The translations under genes were made by a program, and so were the position numbers. 64,000 nt of DNA from SYFT01 sp964471115 (lineage in GTDB: Bacteria; Acidobacteriota; Vicinamibacteria; Vicinamibacterales; SCN-69-37), in NCBI GenBank assembly GCA_964471115.1, contig CAYYFE010000017.1:1-64000 (forward strand), read 5' to 3'. How positions within the stretch are numbered: the stretch's first letter is position 1; every line of letters begins with the position of its first letter. This document shows, piece by piece, positions 1 to 8,279 of this stretch. Under the pieces are notes generated by a model. It saw only the letters and a list, made by a program, of their open reading frames with translations, searched no databases and had not been told where the DNA came from.

Positions 1-14
1 GCGGCCGGGTGTAC

Positions 15-126
15 GTAGCGCGGCCGGGTCTGGCGGCCGCGATCGCGGCGGCCCGAAGAGCGGGCCGCCCTACGTACGACGCGCACGGCGGCCCGAAGAG
101 CGGGCCGCCCTACGTACGCGGGCCGC
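15..126. repeat. REPIN followed by extra REP half-elements
   Basis: A GTAG tetramer (15-18) is followed by a 7-bp stem (19-25 with 35-41). A second stem (47-54 with 62-69) is followed by CTAC (70-73), so two REP-type hairpins face each other head-out. The right half is repeated with a 40-bp period (stem 87-94 with 102-109, CTAC 110-113), and a further partial copy runs to about 126. The element lies just downstream of the leftmost gene, and nothing coding is seen in 1-149. That a REP-associated transposase mobilises it is inferred from the GTAG head; no such gene is in the window. Confidence 0.7.
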
Positions 127-149
127 CCTACGTACGACGGACGCCGGTG

Positions 150-1973
150 CTAGCGAATCTGGATGTCCTGTGTCTTCTTCTCGCCGTCGGCGATGACCAC
201 GGGGATGGACGCGGCGAGCAGGTCGGTGAGTACGGCCTGGTCGCGCGCTTCCTCGGGGCCGATGTCGGTGACCGCGGCGAGACGATAGGCGCCCGCGGGC
301 AGATTGGCGATCGTGTACCGGCCGTCGGTGCCGGGCCGCGCGGTGCGGATGCGGCGCGTGGAGCCCCACAACGCGCGATCCTCCGGGAAGATGACGATGG
401 TGTAGTCGGGCGCGGGGCGCTGCGAGGCGTCCGAGAGCGTGCCCGACAACTCCTGCGTGCGATTGGTGAACGTCAACACCGCATCGGTGATCGTGTCGGA
501 CGGCTCGAGCGTGAAGGGCAGGTCCAGCGCATCCTTGCCCTTGATGATCGCCGACTTGAGCACCCAGTTGGCCTCGGGCGTGTTGAAGTTGGCCGACACA
601 CGATACGGACCGGGCGTGAGGCCGGGAATGGCAAACCGGCCATCCGGCGAAATGGTGGTTTGGCCCAGCGCATTGGGCCCGGTCGCCACCATGACGTTGA
701 CCGCGCCGCCGGCGGCCGGCAACATCAACAGCCTCGCGCGCGAGAAGTTGTCGGGCGCGTCCACGCCGTCGGCGTCAAATTCGAGCCGGCCGGCCACCGT
801 GAGCCCGTCCTGCAACGCCAGCGTGATGCCGCTGATGGTGGTGCCGTCAACGATCACATCGGCCGACGCCCACAGCGGCACGCCACCCTCGCGATTGGCG
901 CGCGCGTTGAGCGTGTACGACCCCGGCGCGACACCGGCATAGGTGAACGATCCGTCGGGCTGGACACGCCGGTTGGTGGCGCCGCCAGCGAAGCTGGCCG
1001 TAAACACCATGCGTGTCTCAGTGGTGCCGGCGATCGACGTGGTGCCGCCGGTCTTCGGCGTGAGGAAAAGCTGCACCGACTCGGGCGGCACACCCCCGGG
1101 CGTGATGACGGTGCCCTCGAGCGTTGCTGTGCGCACGAGCGAGACGGTGAAGTCCACGCCGGCGCGTTCTTCGCCCGCGGCCACCGACACGACGGCCGCG
1201 TCGTTCACGCCAAGCACGCCGGGGTAATACATCTGGCTGTACCCCAGCGTCTGCGGCCGGCCCGCATCAATCCCGGCCGCGTTGGGCTGCGTGAGGGCCT
1301 GCCGCGCGGCCTGCAACTCGGCATCCGTCATGCGGCGAATGTCGCCCGCGCCGCTCGACCTCGGCGTGGCCGACACCAGGTAATCACCGGCCGGCAGTCC
1401 GAAGAGCCGGTAGATCCCGCGGTCATCGGTCGCCTCGCCGAGAATGGCGGACACCATGGGCACGGGCGTCAGCGTGCGCTCGCCATTGACGACACGCACC
1501 TGCTGCACCGAGACACGCGCGCCGGCTGCCGGCTGCCCGAACTCGTCGACGATGCGCCCGGTGATGACCGAGCCACGCGTCATCTTCATCTGCAGCGTAT
1601 GTGTGCGGCTGGCGTCAGTCACCGTGACAGGCGTGCCCGCGCGGTCGTACCGCCGCGCGCCGTACGACAACCGCACGTAGCCGGGTTTGTTCGCCTCGAT
1701 GGTGTAGCGGCCAAAGGGAAGATTGCGGAACGCGAACCGGCCTTCCGCGTCCGTGTAGACGGTCATCGGCGCCGCGCCTGGCGCAAACGCGCGCACTTCC
1801 GCGCGCCGGACCGGCTGCGACATGTCGCCGTCCGTGAGAATCACCCCGGTGATTTCCGCCGGACCGATGGGCGCCACGCGTGTGTCGCGCGCCTGCCCGG
1901 GCATCATCTGCATCTGCGCGGCCACGGTGGCCGTCGCGCAGGCCAGCACCAGCGCGAGAATGGAAGGCTTCAT
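150..1973 (-). CDS. secreted carboxypeptidase-regulatory-like domain protein (paralog 1)
   Basis: 607 aa. An N-terminal signal peptide (MKPSILALVLACATATVAAQ) is followed by several beta-sandwich modules of the carboxypeptidase regulatory-like type. They are recognisable by repeated phrases such as TDAEGRFAFRNLPFGRYTI (about residues 75-95), TDDRGIYRLFGLPAGDYLVS (about 185-205), a YYPG motif, and AGEERAGVDF at mid-length. The C-terminal domain (about 500-607) carries FTNR, IVIFPEDRALW and a final ADGEKKTQDIQIR, the layout shared with the three neighbouring paralogs. No catalytic domain is visible, so this is probably a secreted or surface all-beta protein of unknown role. Its ATG overlaps the stop of the upstream paralog by 4 bp (1970-1973), so the two are almost certainly cotranscribed and translationally coupled. 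Confidence 0.85.
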   Translation of the reverse strand: MKPSILALVLACATATVAAQMQMMPGQARDTRVAPIGPAEITGVILTDGDMSQPVRRAEVRAFAPGAAPMTVYTDAEGRFAFRNLPFGRYTIEANKPGYVRLSYGARRYDRAGTPVTVTDASRTHTLQMKMTRGSVITGRIVDEFGQPAAGARVSVQQVRVVNGERTLTPVPMVSAILGEATDDRGIYRLFGLPAGDYLVSATPRSSGAGDIRRMTDAELQAARQALTQPNAAGIDAGRPQTLGYSQMYYPGVLGVNDAAVVSVAAGEERAGVDFTVSLVRTATLEGTVITPGGVPPESVQLFLTPKTGGTTSIAGTTETRMVFTASFAGGATNRRVQPDGSFTYAGVAPGSYTLNARANREGGVPLWASADVIVDGTTISGITLALQDGLTVAGRLEFDADGVDAPDNFSRARLLMLPAAGGAVNVMVATGPNALGQTTISPDGRFAIPGLTPGPYRVSANFNTPEANWVLKSAIIKGKDALDLPFTLEPSDTITDAVLTFTNRTQELSGTLSDASQRPAPDYTIVIFPEDRALWGSTRRIRTARPGTDGRYTIANLPAGAYRLAAVTDIGPEEARDQAVLTDLLAASIPVVIADGEKKTQDIQIR

Positions 1974-3967
1974 CGTTCACCTCGCACGGTCGAAAGCTGC
2001 TGCGTTCGTGTGTCGCCGTCGAGCAGCCGCACCTGCGTCGCCGACCGCGAAATCTGACCGAGATACGCCGGGTCCTGCCACTGCGCCACCGACGCATCGT
2101 CGATCGCGACCACGTAGTAGTCGCCGGCGGGCAGGCCCTGCAGCCGATAGGACCCGTCCTGGCCCGCGCGTACCTGACGCAGCCGGCGCGGTTGCGAGCC
2201 GGTGTCGACCCACAGGGCCTGATCGGTGGGGAAGGCGATGACCGACGCGCGCGCGTCCGGGTTGCCGCTGGCGTCACGCACCGAGCCGTTGACCTCGCTG
2301 GTGCGGTCGGTGAAGGTGACCACCACGCCGGTGGCGTTCTCGCCGTCCAGCGTGACGGCAGCCGACGTGATGTCGCGGCCGCCATGTTCCGCGTCACGCA
2401 ACGACCATCCCGGCGGCGCGCCCATCACACGCAGGACGTATTTGCCGGCTGCCACGCCCATCGTGGTGAAGGTGCCATTGGCATCCACGCGTCCACGCAC
2501 CATTCCGGTGAGGCCGGCCGTGCGCCCGTCGGCGGGTTCCAGCATGATGTTGATCGCGGCGCGCTGCTCGGGTGTGGGCTGCGTGGCGCTGCCGATGAAG
2601 TTCACGGTGCCGCTCACCGTCAGCCCTGTTCGCAGGGCGATGCCCACGCCGGCCAGGTCCTGCGTGCCGACGCCGACGGGCACCTCGGCCCACAGGGTGG
2701 GCTCGTTGGGCAGCGGCGCGCTTGCCGCGGAGCGTTCGATGGACTGGCGCACCACCGTCGTGACGCCGCTGGTCTGCGTGAACATCATTTCGTTGCCGGC
2801 GACACGCGGGCGCTTGAGCGCGCGCAACGTGTATTGTCCGGCCGGCACCATGTCGAAGCGGAAGTTGCCGTCGGCGTCGGAACTGGCCGTGGCCGTCTCG
2901 ATCGGTGTGGTCATCTCCGCGGCGTCGGCCGGCAGCAGTTGAATCTGCACGTCGGCCACTGGGCCCTCGGGGCCGGTGACCTGGCCGGCGATCGACAACG
3001 CGCGCACGGGCCGCATCGTGAAATCCACACCGCTGCGTTCTTCGCCGTGCGCGACCACCACGGGCGTGGCCCGCGCGGCCGCCAATGCGCCGGTGTAGTA
3101 CTCGGTCTGATAGGTGAGCGGCAGGCCCTCGGGCGTGGTGCCCGCGGCCGGCACGGCGCCATCGAGGCTCGAGATGACCATGGGCGCGCCGGCCGCACTG
3201 GCCGTGGCTTCCACGCGCATGGCCACCATCATGCCGCCCCCGCCTCCGCCACCGGCGGCGGCCATGGCGCCGTCACGCAGCCCGCTCATCATCGCGTCAA
3301 GCGAGGGCCGGTGAATGATCGGCACCACAACGAGGTATTCCCCGGCCTCAAGACCACTGATGCGGTACTGGCCGCGGTCATCGGTGGTGTCCGACGCGCC
3401 CAGGGTGAGGCGGCGATACCCGGCGTTGAACTCGCGTCGCAACACGCGCACCTGCGCGCCGACCAGCGGCTCGTTGTTTTCATCAAGCACGACGCCGCTG
3501 ATCGACGCGTGCCGCCACATCGGAATCTCGATATCACCCACGCGCTGGTCGTCGGTCAGCGTCACGCCGCGCGCCGGACCACCGGGCCGCGTCCGGCCCG
3601 CGGCGCCATCGGCCCAGCCGGGCCGTGTCGACGAAATCGAAAAATTGCCTTTGGGCAACGCGCGGAACGCAAACCGGCCGTCGCCATCGGCCTGCGCGCG
3701 CAGCGGCGTGAACCCGGCCAGCGTCAGCGTGACGATGGCGCCCGGGACGCCGCCGCCCCCGGCGCCGTCCACCACGCGGCCCATGATGAGCCCCGTGCCG
3801 GCTTCCATCGGCTTGGTGCCGGCCTGCGGACCGCCCACGAGGTCGGCCAGCCCCTGAGGCAGCGGCCCGCCGCTGCTGCTGACGGAGATCTGACTGGATG
3901 CCCGGGCGCCGGCCAAGGCCAGCACCGTCAGGACTGTGAAGGCCACAGTTCGCAAGGTCGGAGTCAT
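1970..3967 (-). CDS. secreted carboxypeptidase-regulatory-like domain protein (paralog 2)
   Basis: 665 aa, starting with a signal peptide (MTPTLRTVAFTVLTVLALAG). Beta-sandwich repeats show as GDGRFAFRALPKGNFSISS, TDDRGQYRISGLEAGEYLVV and SDADGNFRFDMVPAGQYTLR. A mid-protein HGEERSGVDFTMRPVRAL segment matches the AGEERAGVDF phrase of the other three copies. A Gly/Met-rich linker (AAAGGGGGGGMMVAM) sits near residue 245. The C-terminal module (VVTFTDR, VIAFPTDQALW, QGLPAGDYYVVAI) is the shared terminal domain. It is the first gene of a two-gene minus-strand unit, divergent from paralogs 3 and 4 across a repeat-filled 248-bp gap. No enzymatic motif is seen; the function is unknown. Confidence 0.85.
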   Translation of the reverse strand: MTPTLRTVAFTVLTVLALAGARASSQISVSSSGGPLPQGLADLVGGPQAGTKPMEAGTGLIMGRVVDGAGGGGVPGAIVTLTLAGFTPLRAQADGDGRFAFRALPKGNFSISSTRPGWADGAAGRTRPGGPARGVTLTDDQRVGDIEIPMWRHASISGVVLDENNEPLVGAQVRVLRREFNAGYRRLTLGASDTTDDRGQYRISGLEAGEYLVVVPIIHRPSLDAMMSGLRDGAMAAAGGGGGGGMMVAMRVEATASAAGAPMVISSLDGAVPAAGTTPEGLPLTYQTEYYTGALAAARATPVVVAHGEERSGVDFTMRPVRALSIAGQVTGPEGPVADVQIQLLPADAAEMTTPIETATASSDADGNFRFDMVPAGQYTLRALKRPRVAGNEMMFTQTSGVTTVVRQSIERSAASAPLPNEPTLWAEVPVGVGTQDLAGVGIALRTGLTVSGTVNFIGSATQPTPEQRAAINIMLEPADGRTAGLTGMVRGRVDANGTFTTMGVAAGKYVLRVMGAPPGWSLRDAEHGGRDITSAAVTLDGENATGVVVTFTDRTSEVNGSVRDASGNPDARASVIAFPTDQALWVDTGSQPRRLRQVRAGQDGSYRLQGLPAGDYYVVAIDDASVAQWQDPAYLGQISRSATQVRLLDGDTRTQQLSTVRGER

Positions 3968-4027
3968 GGTGGGTCAATGCTGCCAAATGCAAGGGGGGAA
4001 ATCATTAAATGACAGTAAAGAAGAAGG

Positions 4028-4063
4028 GCACAGGGCACAGGGCATAGGGCACAGGGATCAGGG
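4028..4063. repeat. heptamer array (GCACAGG-type), single arm
   Basis: Five consecutive 7-bp units (GCACAGG, GCACAGG, GCATAGG, GCACAGG, GATCAGG) lie in the gap between the divergent paralog pairs. Only the G-rich arm is present; a REPIN follows directly. The same unit family recurs near 25378 and 61358. Confidence 0.75.
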
Positions 4064-4082
4064 AGACCATTGGGGCTCGTGC

Positions 4083-4143
4083 GTAGCGCGGCCGGATCCG
4101 CCCGGCCGCGAGCTTGGCGCCCCGGCAGTTCGGGGCGCCCTAC
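4083..4143. repeat. REPIN (two head-out REP hairpins)
   Basis: GTAG (4083-4086) is followed by a perfect 9-bp stem (4087-4095 with 4102-4110). A second perfect 9-bp stem (4116-4124 with 4131-4139) is followed by CTAC (4140-4143). The second stem reads GGCGCCCCG where other copies read GGCGGCCC. The pairing is kept despite the different bases, which indicates selection on the hairpin rather than the sequence. Together with the heptamer array it fills the 3968-4215 gap; I see no gene there. Confidence 0.75.
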
Positions 4144-4215
4144 ATTTTCTTGTACCAACCGTCCGGAATCGTCCAGATGAAGGTGCTAGCCTGACCGGAC
4201 GCGGGGGACGAAGCG

Positions 4216-6192
4216 ATGCACACACGGCTGTTGAGGCTTGGTGGTTGCGTGCTGGCGGGGCTGGTGGCGTGGGGGATGGCGCCGCAGGCGGGGCAGGTGG
4301 CGCCGCCGGCAGCGGCGCAGAACACCGCGCGGGCGGTGTTGCTCGGGCGCGTCGTGGACGCGGACACCGGCCAGCCCGTGGGTGACGCGGTGGTCACCGT
4401 GATCGTGCGGCCCGCAGGCTCGCCGCCGGCCGCGCCGAATGCCCGCAGTGGCGGGCCGGGCACCAATCAACTGCGCGTGTTGACGACCAGTGAGGGCCGC
4501 TTCGTGGTGCGCGACGTGCCCGCGGGCGCCGCCACGCTGACGGTGGCCTCGCCCGGCTACATCAATGCGAGTTACGGCCAGACGCGGCCCGAAGGCCCCG
4601 CCCAAACGTTGACGATCGATCCGGGCACGCGGGTGCGCGAGGTGACGATGCGGATCTGGAGGTCCGCCGCATTGTCAGGTGTGATCACCAATGACGCAGG
4701 CGAGCCGCTACCCGGCGTGATGGTGCGCGCGATGCGCCGCGGATTCACCCGCGGCCAGCCCACGTTCACCGCGCGCAACACCCAGCAGACCGACGACCGC
4801 GGCGTGTTCCGCCTGGGCGGACTGACACCGGGCGACTACATCGTGTCGGTGCCGCAAACGATGGTGAGCGGGCCGGCGGGAGTGATGGACGGGCTGATCC
4901 AGGCGGCCATGCAGGGCAACATCACGCAGAACAGCGCCGCCTTCATGGAGATGGCGTTGTCGGGCGGCGCGATGGCGTCGGTCGGTATCCGCATGGGTGA
5001 CATGATCGTCGGGACGCAGTCGGGCGGCGTGCCGCAGCCGGATGGCAAAGGCGGCTGGCGCGCCTACGCGTCGCGGTACGCGCCGGGTGTCGACGTCTCG
5101 TCGGCCGCCACGATGTTCACGCTGAAGTCCGGTGAGGAACGCGCGGGTGTCAACGTCACGTTGCCGCTGCTGCCCACGGTCACCATCAGCGGCGTGGTGA
5201 TGGGCCCCACGGGGCCCGCCGCCAACATCGGCGTGCGGCTCAGACACGCCGCTGAATCGATGGTGGTGGATGCGATGAGTGATGTGGCCGCGGCCACCAC
5301 ACGCGCCGACGGCTCGTTTCTGATGGCCGGTGTGCCGCAGGGCAGCTACGTGCTGCGTGTCGTGCGGCCGGCCCGGCCCGCGGCGCCCACCGCCGCCCAG
5401 CTGGCCGAGATCCCCGAAGAGATGCGCGCCAGCATGGCCGCGATGTTCGCGCAGAGCCCCAACGACAATCGCACGTTGTTTGCGCAGGCGCCGCTCACGG
5501 TCGAACGCGACGTGACCGACCTGGCCATCACACTGGGCGCCGGCGCCACGGTGGCCGGCCGGGTCGAGTTTCAGGGCGCGCAGGCCCCGTCCAATCTGAA
5601 TCAGCTGGCCATCACACTCACCCCGCTCAGCCTCGACTGGACGGCCAGTGGGTCGGCGTTCCTCGGGCAGACGGGCCGCGTGAGTGACGACGGGACGTTC
5701 GTGACGGCCGGCTCGCCGCCCGGCCGGTATGCGTTGACCCTGCAGGGTGGGCGGGCGCCGTCGGGGTTCTTCCTGAAGTCGATCGTGATCAACGGCCGCG
5801 ATGTGACCTACGACGCGTTCGATCTGGATGACCGAGACATCACCGGCGCGGTGGTGACGTTCACCAACCGCGCCTCGGCGCTGAACGGTACCGTGCAGGC
5901 GGCGGCAGGCGCGGCCGATGCCGGGGCGACCGTGGTCGTGTTTCCCGCGGCGTGGCGCGAGTGGGTGAGCGGCGGCATGAACACGGGCGTGCTGCGGGTG
6001 ACCCGCGCGGCCGAGGCCGGCACGTTCACCATGGAGGGACTGCCACCACGGGAGTACCTCGTGGTCGCCGTGTCGAACACCGACGCGGTGGATACCCAGG
6101 ACCCCGCCACGTTCGAGCGGCTCGCGCGCGTGGCGACCGCGGTGACCCTGGGCGACGGGGAGACGCGCACGGTCGCGTTGCGGGTGCAGTGA
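4216..6192 (+). CDS. secreted carboxypeptidase-regulatory-like domain protein (paralog 3)
   Basis: 658 aa. The start is chosen at ATG 4216, where a hydrophobic signal peptide begins (MHTRLLRLGGCVLAGLVAWG) and a GGGGGA ribosome-binding-like stretch lies about 9 bp upstream. Beta-sandwich modules show as TTSEGRFVVRDVPAGAATLT, TDDRGVFRLGGLTPGDYIVS and TRADGSFLMAGVPQGSYVLR. A mid-protein SGEERAGVNVTLPLLPTV corresponds to the common AGEERAGVDF phrase. The C-terminal module carries VVTFTNR, VVVFPAAWREW and GDGETRTVALRVQ. It is the first gene of the plus-strand pair, with its TGA overlapping the ATG of paralog 4 by 1 bp. No catalytic residues are recognised. Confidence 0.85.
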   Translation: MHTRLLRLGGCVLAGLVAWGMAPQAGQVAPPAAAQNTARAVLLGRVVDADTGQPVGDAVVTVIVRPAGSPPAAPNARSGGPGTNQLRVLTTSEGRFVVRDVPAGAATLTVASPGYINASYGQTRPEGPAQTLTIDPGTRVREVTMRIWRSAALSGVITNDAGEPLPGVMVRAMRRGFTRGQPTFTARNTQQTDDRGVFRLGGLTPGDYIVSVPQTMVSGPAGVMDGLIQAAMQGNITQNSAAFMEMALSGGAMASVGIRMGDMIVGTQSGGVPQPDGKGGWRAYASRYAPGVDVSSAATMFTLKSGEERAGVNVTLPLLPTVTISGVVMGPTGPAANIGVRLRHAAESMVVDAMSDVAAATTRADGSFLMAGVPQGSYVLRVVRPARPAAPTAAQLAEIPEEMRASMAAMFAQSPNDNRTLFAQAPLTVERDVTDLAITLGAGATVAGRVEFQGAQAPSNLNQLAITLTPLSLDWTASGSAFLGQTGRVSDDGTFVTAGSPPGRYALTLQGGRAPSGFFLKSIVINGRDVTYDAFDLDDRDITGAVVTFTNRASALNGTVQAAAGAADAGATVVVFPAAWREWVSGGMNTGVLRVTRAAEAGTFTMEGLPPREYLVVAVSNTDAVDTQDPATFERLARVATAVTLGDGETRTVALRVQ

Positions 6193-8075
6193 TGGGACGC
6201 CGATTGATGGTGCTGGTGCCGTGGCTGTGCGCGGTGATCCTTGCGCCGGCGTTGCTGGCGCAACAGCCGCCCGCGCGCGATCGCGCAGGCGCCGCGACAC
6301 CGGCCGCGCCGCGCGGCACGGGCTCGATTGCCGGCGTGGTGATGACGACAGGGGAGACGCCGCAGCCGATTCGGAACGTTACGGTGCTCGTCTCGCGAAG
6401 CCAGCTGGCGTTGCCCCAGGCCGTCGTGTCCGACGAGCAGGGACGCTTCCAGATTGATGGCCTTGCCGCCGGCAACTACCTCGTCACCTCCCAGAAGCCG
6501 GCGTGGGTGGCGGCCAACCGCAGCATGCGCTCGCTTGCCGGGCAGCCAGGGGGCGTGCCCGTGGTGGTCAACGACGGCGAGGCCGTGACCGGCGTCACGC
6601 TGCGCATGCACAAGGGCGGCGTGCTGGCCGGCACGGTGCGGCTGCCGAGCGGCCGGCCGGCGGCTGGGGTGTCGGTCATGGGGCTGGGCGTCGTGATGGT
6701 GAACGGCGCGCGCGTCACGTCGATGGTGGCAAGTCCGGTGACCACCGATGATCTCGGGGCCTACCGAATCTACGGCCTGCCGGCCGGGCAGTACGTCGTG
6801 CAGGTGCGCGAGACCGCGTTCATGGCGTCGACCACCGACATGCGTCAGACGCTGGCGTCCGACGTGCGCTGGGCCGAAGCGCTGCAGGCGCAAGGCGCGT
6901 TGCCCGCACCCGATCCGGGCCCCACGGTGCAACGCGCGTCCACCTATTACCCCGGCACACAAGTGCTGGCCGACGCGGCCATCATCCAGGTGTCGGCCGG
7001 CGAAGAACGCGCCGGCCTCGACTTCGAAGTTGGCATGGTGCCCACGACCACGGTGACGGGCACGGTGCTGCGGCCCGACGGCAACCCGGCCATCGGCGCA
7101 CCCATCGTCTTGCAGCCGCCGGCCTCCACCGGCCAGGAGGAACTGGTGTCGCAGGTGCTGGGCGCCGGCCGCGGCAACGCGGGCGCCGGCGGGGCGTTCA
7201 CCGTGTCGGGGGTGGCGCCCGGGCGTTACGACGTGGTCGTTCGCGTGATGTCGGACGGCCGGCCCATCGCGGGCAACATGGGCCTGAGCACGATGATGGG
7301 CATGTCGCTACCAACCGGCCGCGGCGCCGTGTTGTGGTGGGCGCGCGAGTCCATCGAGGTGAACGGTCAGCCGGTCGGCCCGCTGTCGCTCCGGCTGCAG
7401 GAAGGCCTGTCGGTGTCCGGGTCGCTGGTGTTCGAGGGCGGCACGCCGCCGGCGGCGACATCGGTGCGTGTGGGGGTGGGCAGTCAGACCGCGCTCGGGG
7501 GCCTGCCCGACGTGGCCATGTTCGCCAGCAACCTGTCGACGAGCACCGCGGCGGCCGACGGCACCTTCAACGTGACGGGGCTGATGCCCGGCGAATACCG
7601 TCTGACGGTCATGATGCCCGGCATGCGGATGATGGCCACCGAACCGGGCCGCGGGTGGATGGTCAAGTCGGTGCGTGTGGGCGATCGTGAGCTGGCCGAC
7701 GAGGGCCTGGACCTGCGCAACGGTCTGAGCCTGTCTGGGGTGGTGGTCACGTTGACCGATCAGCCGTCGGAGCTCACGGGCCGGGTGCTCGACGCCGGGT
7801 CGCGCGCCGTGGCCGACTATCCCGTAGTGGTCTTTTCCACGGACCGCGCGCACTGGCGGGCCGGGGGCCGCCGGGTCCAGTCGGTCCAGCCGGCCAGCGA
7901 CGGCAGTTTCGTGATCGCGGGTTTGCCGGCCGGGTCGTATTACCTGGCCGTGGTCAGCGAACTCGACACCCGCGAACTGGCCAGCCGCGACCTGCTTGAG
8001 TCGCTGGTGCCCGCGGCCATCACCGTGACGCTCGCCGATGGCGAGCGCAAGAGTCAGGACGTGCGGGTGCGCTAG
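6192..8075 (+). CDS. secreted carboxypeptidase-regulatory-like domain protein (paralog 4)
   Basis: 627 aa from ATG 6192, which overlaps the preceding TGA (TGATG). An upstream in-frame extension is rejected because it would run back into paralog 3, whereas 6192 begins a clear signal peptide (MGRRLMVLVPWLCAVILAPA, then LLAQ). Beta-sandwich modules appear as SDEQGRFQIDGLAAGNYLVT, TDDLGAYRIYGLPAGQYVVQ and TAADGTFNVTGLMPGEYRLT. The YYPG and AGEERAGLDFEVGM phrases are conserved, and the last module has VVTLTDQ, VVVFSTDRAHW and ADGERKSQDVRVR. It is followed by a REPIN cluster. The function is unknown; the four-fold duplication suggests recent local amplification. Confidence 0.85.
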   Translation: MGRRLMVLVPWLCAVILAPALLAQQPPARDRAGAATPAAPRGTGSIAGVVMTTGETPQPIRNVTVLVSRSQLALPQAVVSDEQGRFQIDGLAAGNYLVTSQKPAWVAANRSMRSLAGQPGGVPVVVNDGEAVTGVTLRMHKGGVLAGTVRLPSGRPAAGVSVMGLGVVMVNGARVTSMVASPVTTDDLGAYRIYGLPAGQYVVQVRETAFMASTTDMRQTLASDVRWAEALQAQGALPAPDPGPTVQRASTYYPGTQVLADAAIIQVSAGEERAGLDFEVGMVPTTTVTGTVLRPDGNPAIGAPIVLQPPASTGQEELVSQVLGAGRGNAGAGGAFTVSGVAPGRYDVVVRVMSDGRPIAGNMGLSTMMGMSLPTGRGAVLWWARESIEVNGQPVGPLSLRLQEGLSVSGSLVFEGGTPPAATSVRVGVGSQTALGGLPDVAMFASNLSTSTAAADGTFNVTGLMPGEYRLTVMMPGMRMMATEPGRGWMVKSVRVGDRELADEGLDLRNGLSLSGVVVTLTDQPSELTGRVLDAGSRAVADYPVVVFSTDRAHWRAGGRRVQSVQPASDGSFVIAGLPAGSYYLAVVSELDTRELASRDLLESLVPAAITVTLADGERKSQDVRVR

Positions 8076-8081
8076 GTGTAC

Positions 8082-8203
8082 GTAGCGCGGCCGGATCTGC
8101 CGGCCGCGATCACGGCGGCCCCAAGAACGGGCCGCCCTACGCACACGGCGGCCTCAAGGACGGGCCGCCCTACGCACACTCCGGCCCCAAGAACGGGCCG
8201 CCC
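8082..8203. repeat. REPIN with tandem REP half-elements
   Basis: GTAG (8082-8085) is followed by a perfect 9-bp stem (8086-8094 with 8100-8108). An inverted stem (8114-8121 with 8129-8136) is followed by CTAC (8137-8140). A second inverted copy (8147-8153 with 8163-8169, CTAC 8170-8173) and a decayed third copy (about 8181-8203, CTCC instead of CTAC) follow at about 33 bp. This fills most of the gap between paralog 4 and the Bat-like operon. Confidence 0.75.
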
Positions 8204-8279
8204 TCCGTACGCGGCGATTCGTCCCAGTGCTGTTCGTAAATGATTCGTCTTCGGATATCGTAAGCACCCTAGATAGCCG

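Noticed and set aside
9..2057. 682-aa open frame on the plus strand
   Set aside because: It is antisense to paralog 1, is Arg/His/Gly-rich without any recognisable domain, and is a GC-driven shadow of the minus-strand gene, which has a signal peptide and clear modules.
1880..4012. 710-aa plus-strand frame over paralog 2
   Set aside because: Arg/His/Ala-rich composition with no family phrase; antisense shadow in high-GC DNA.
4708..6300. 530-aa minus-strand frame over paralog 3
   Set aside because: Composition typical of an antisense frame (His/Arg/Gly) and no start signal or domain.
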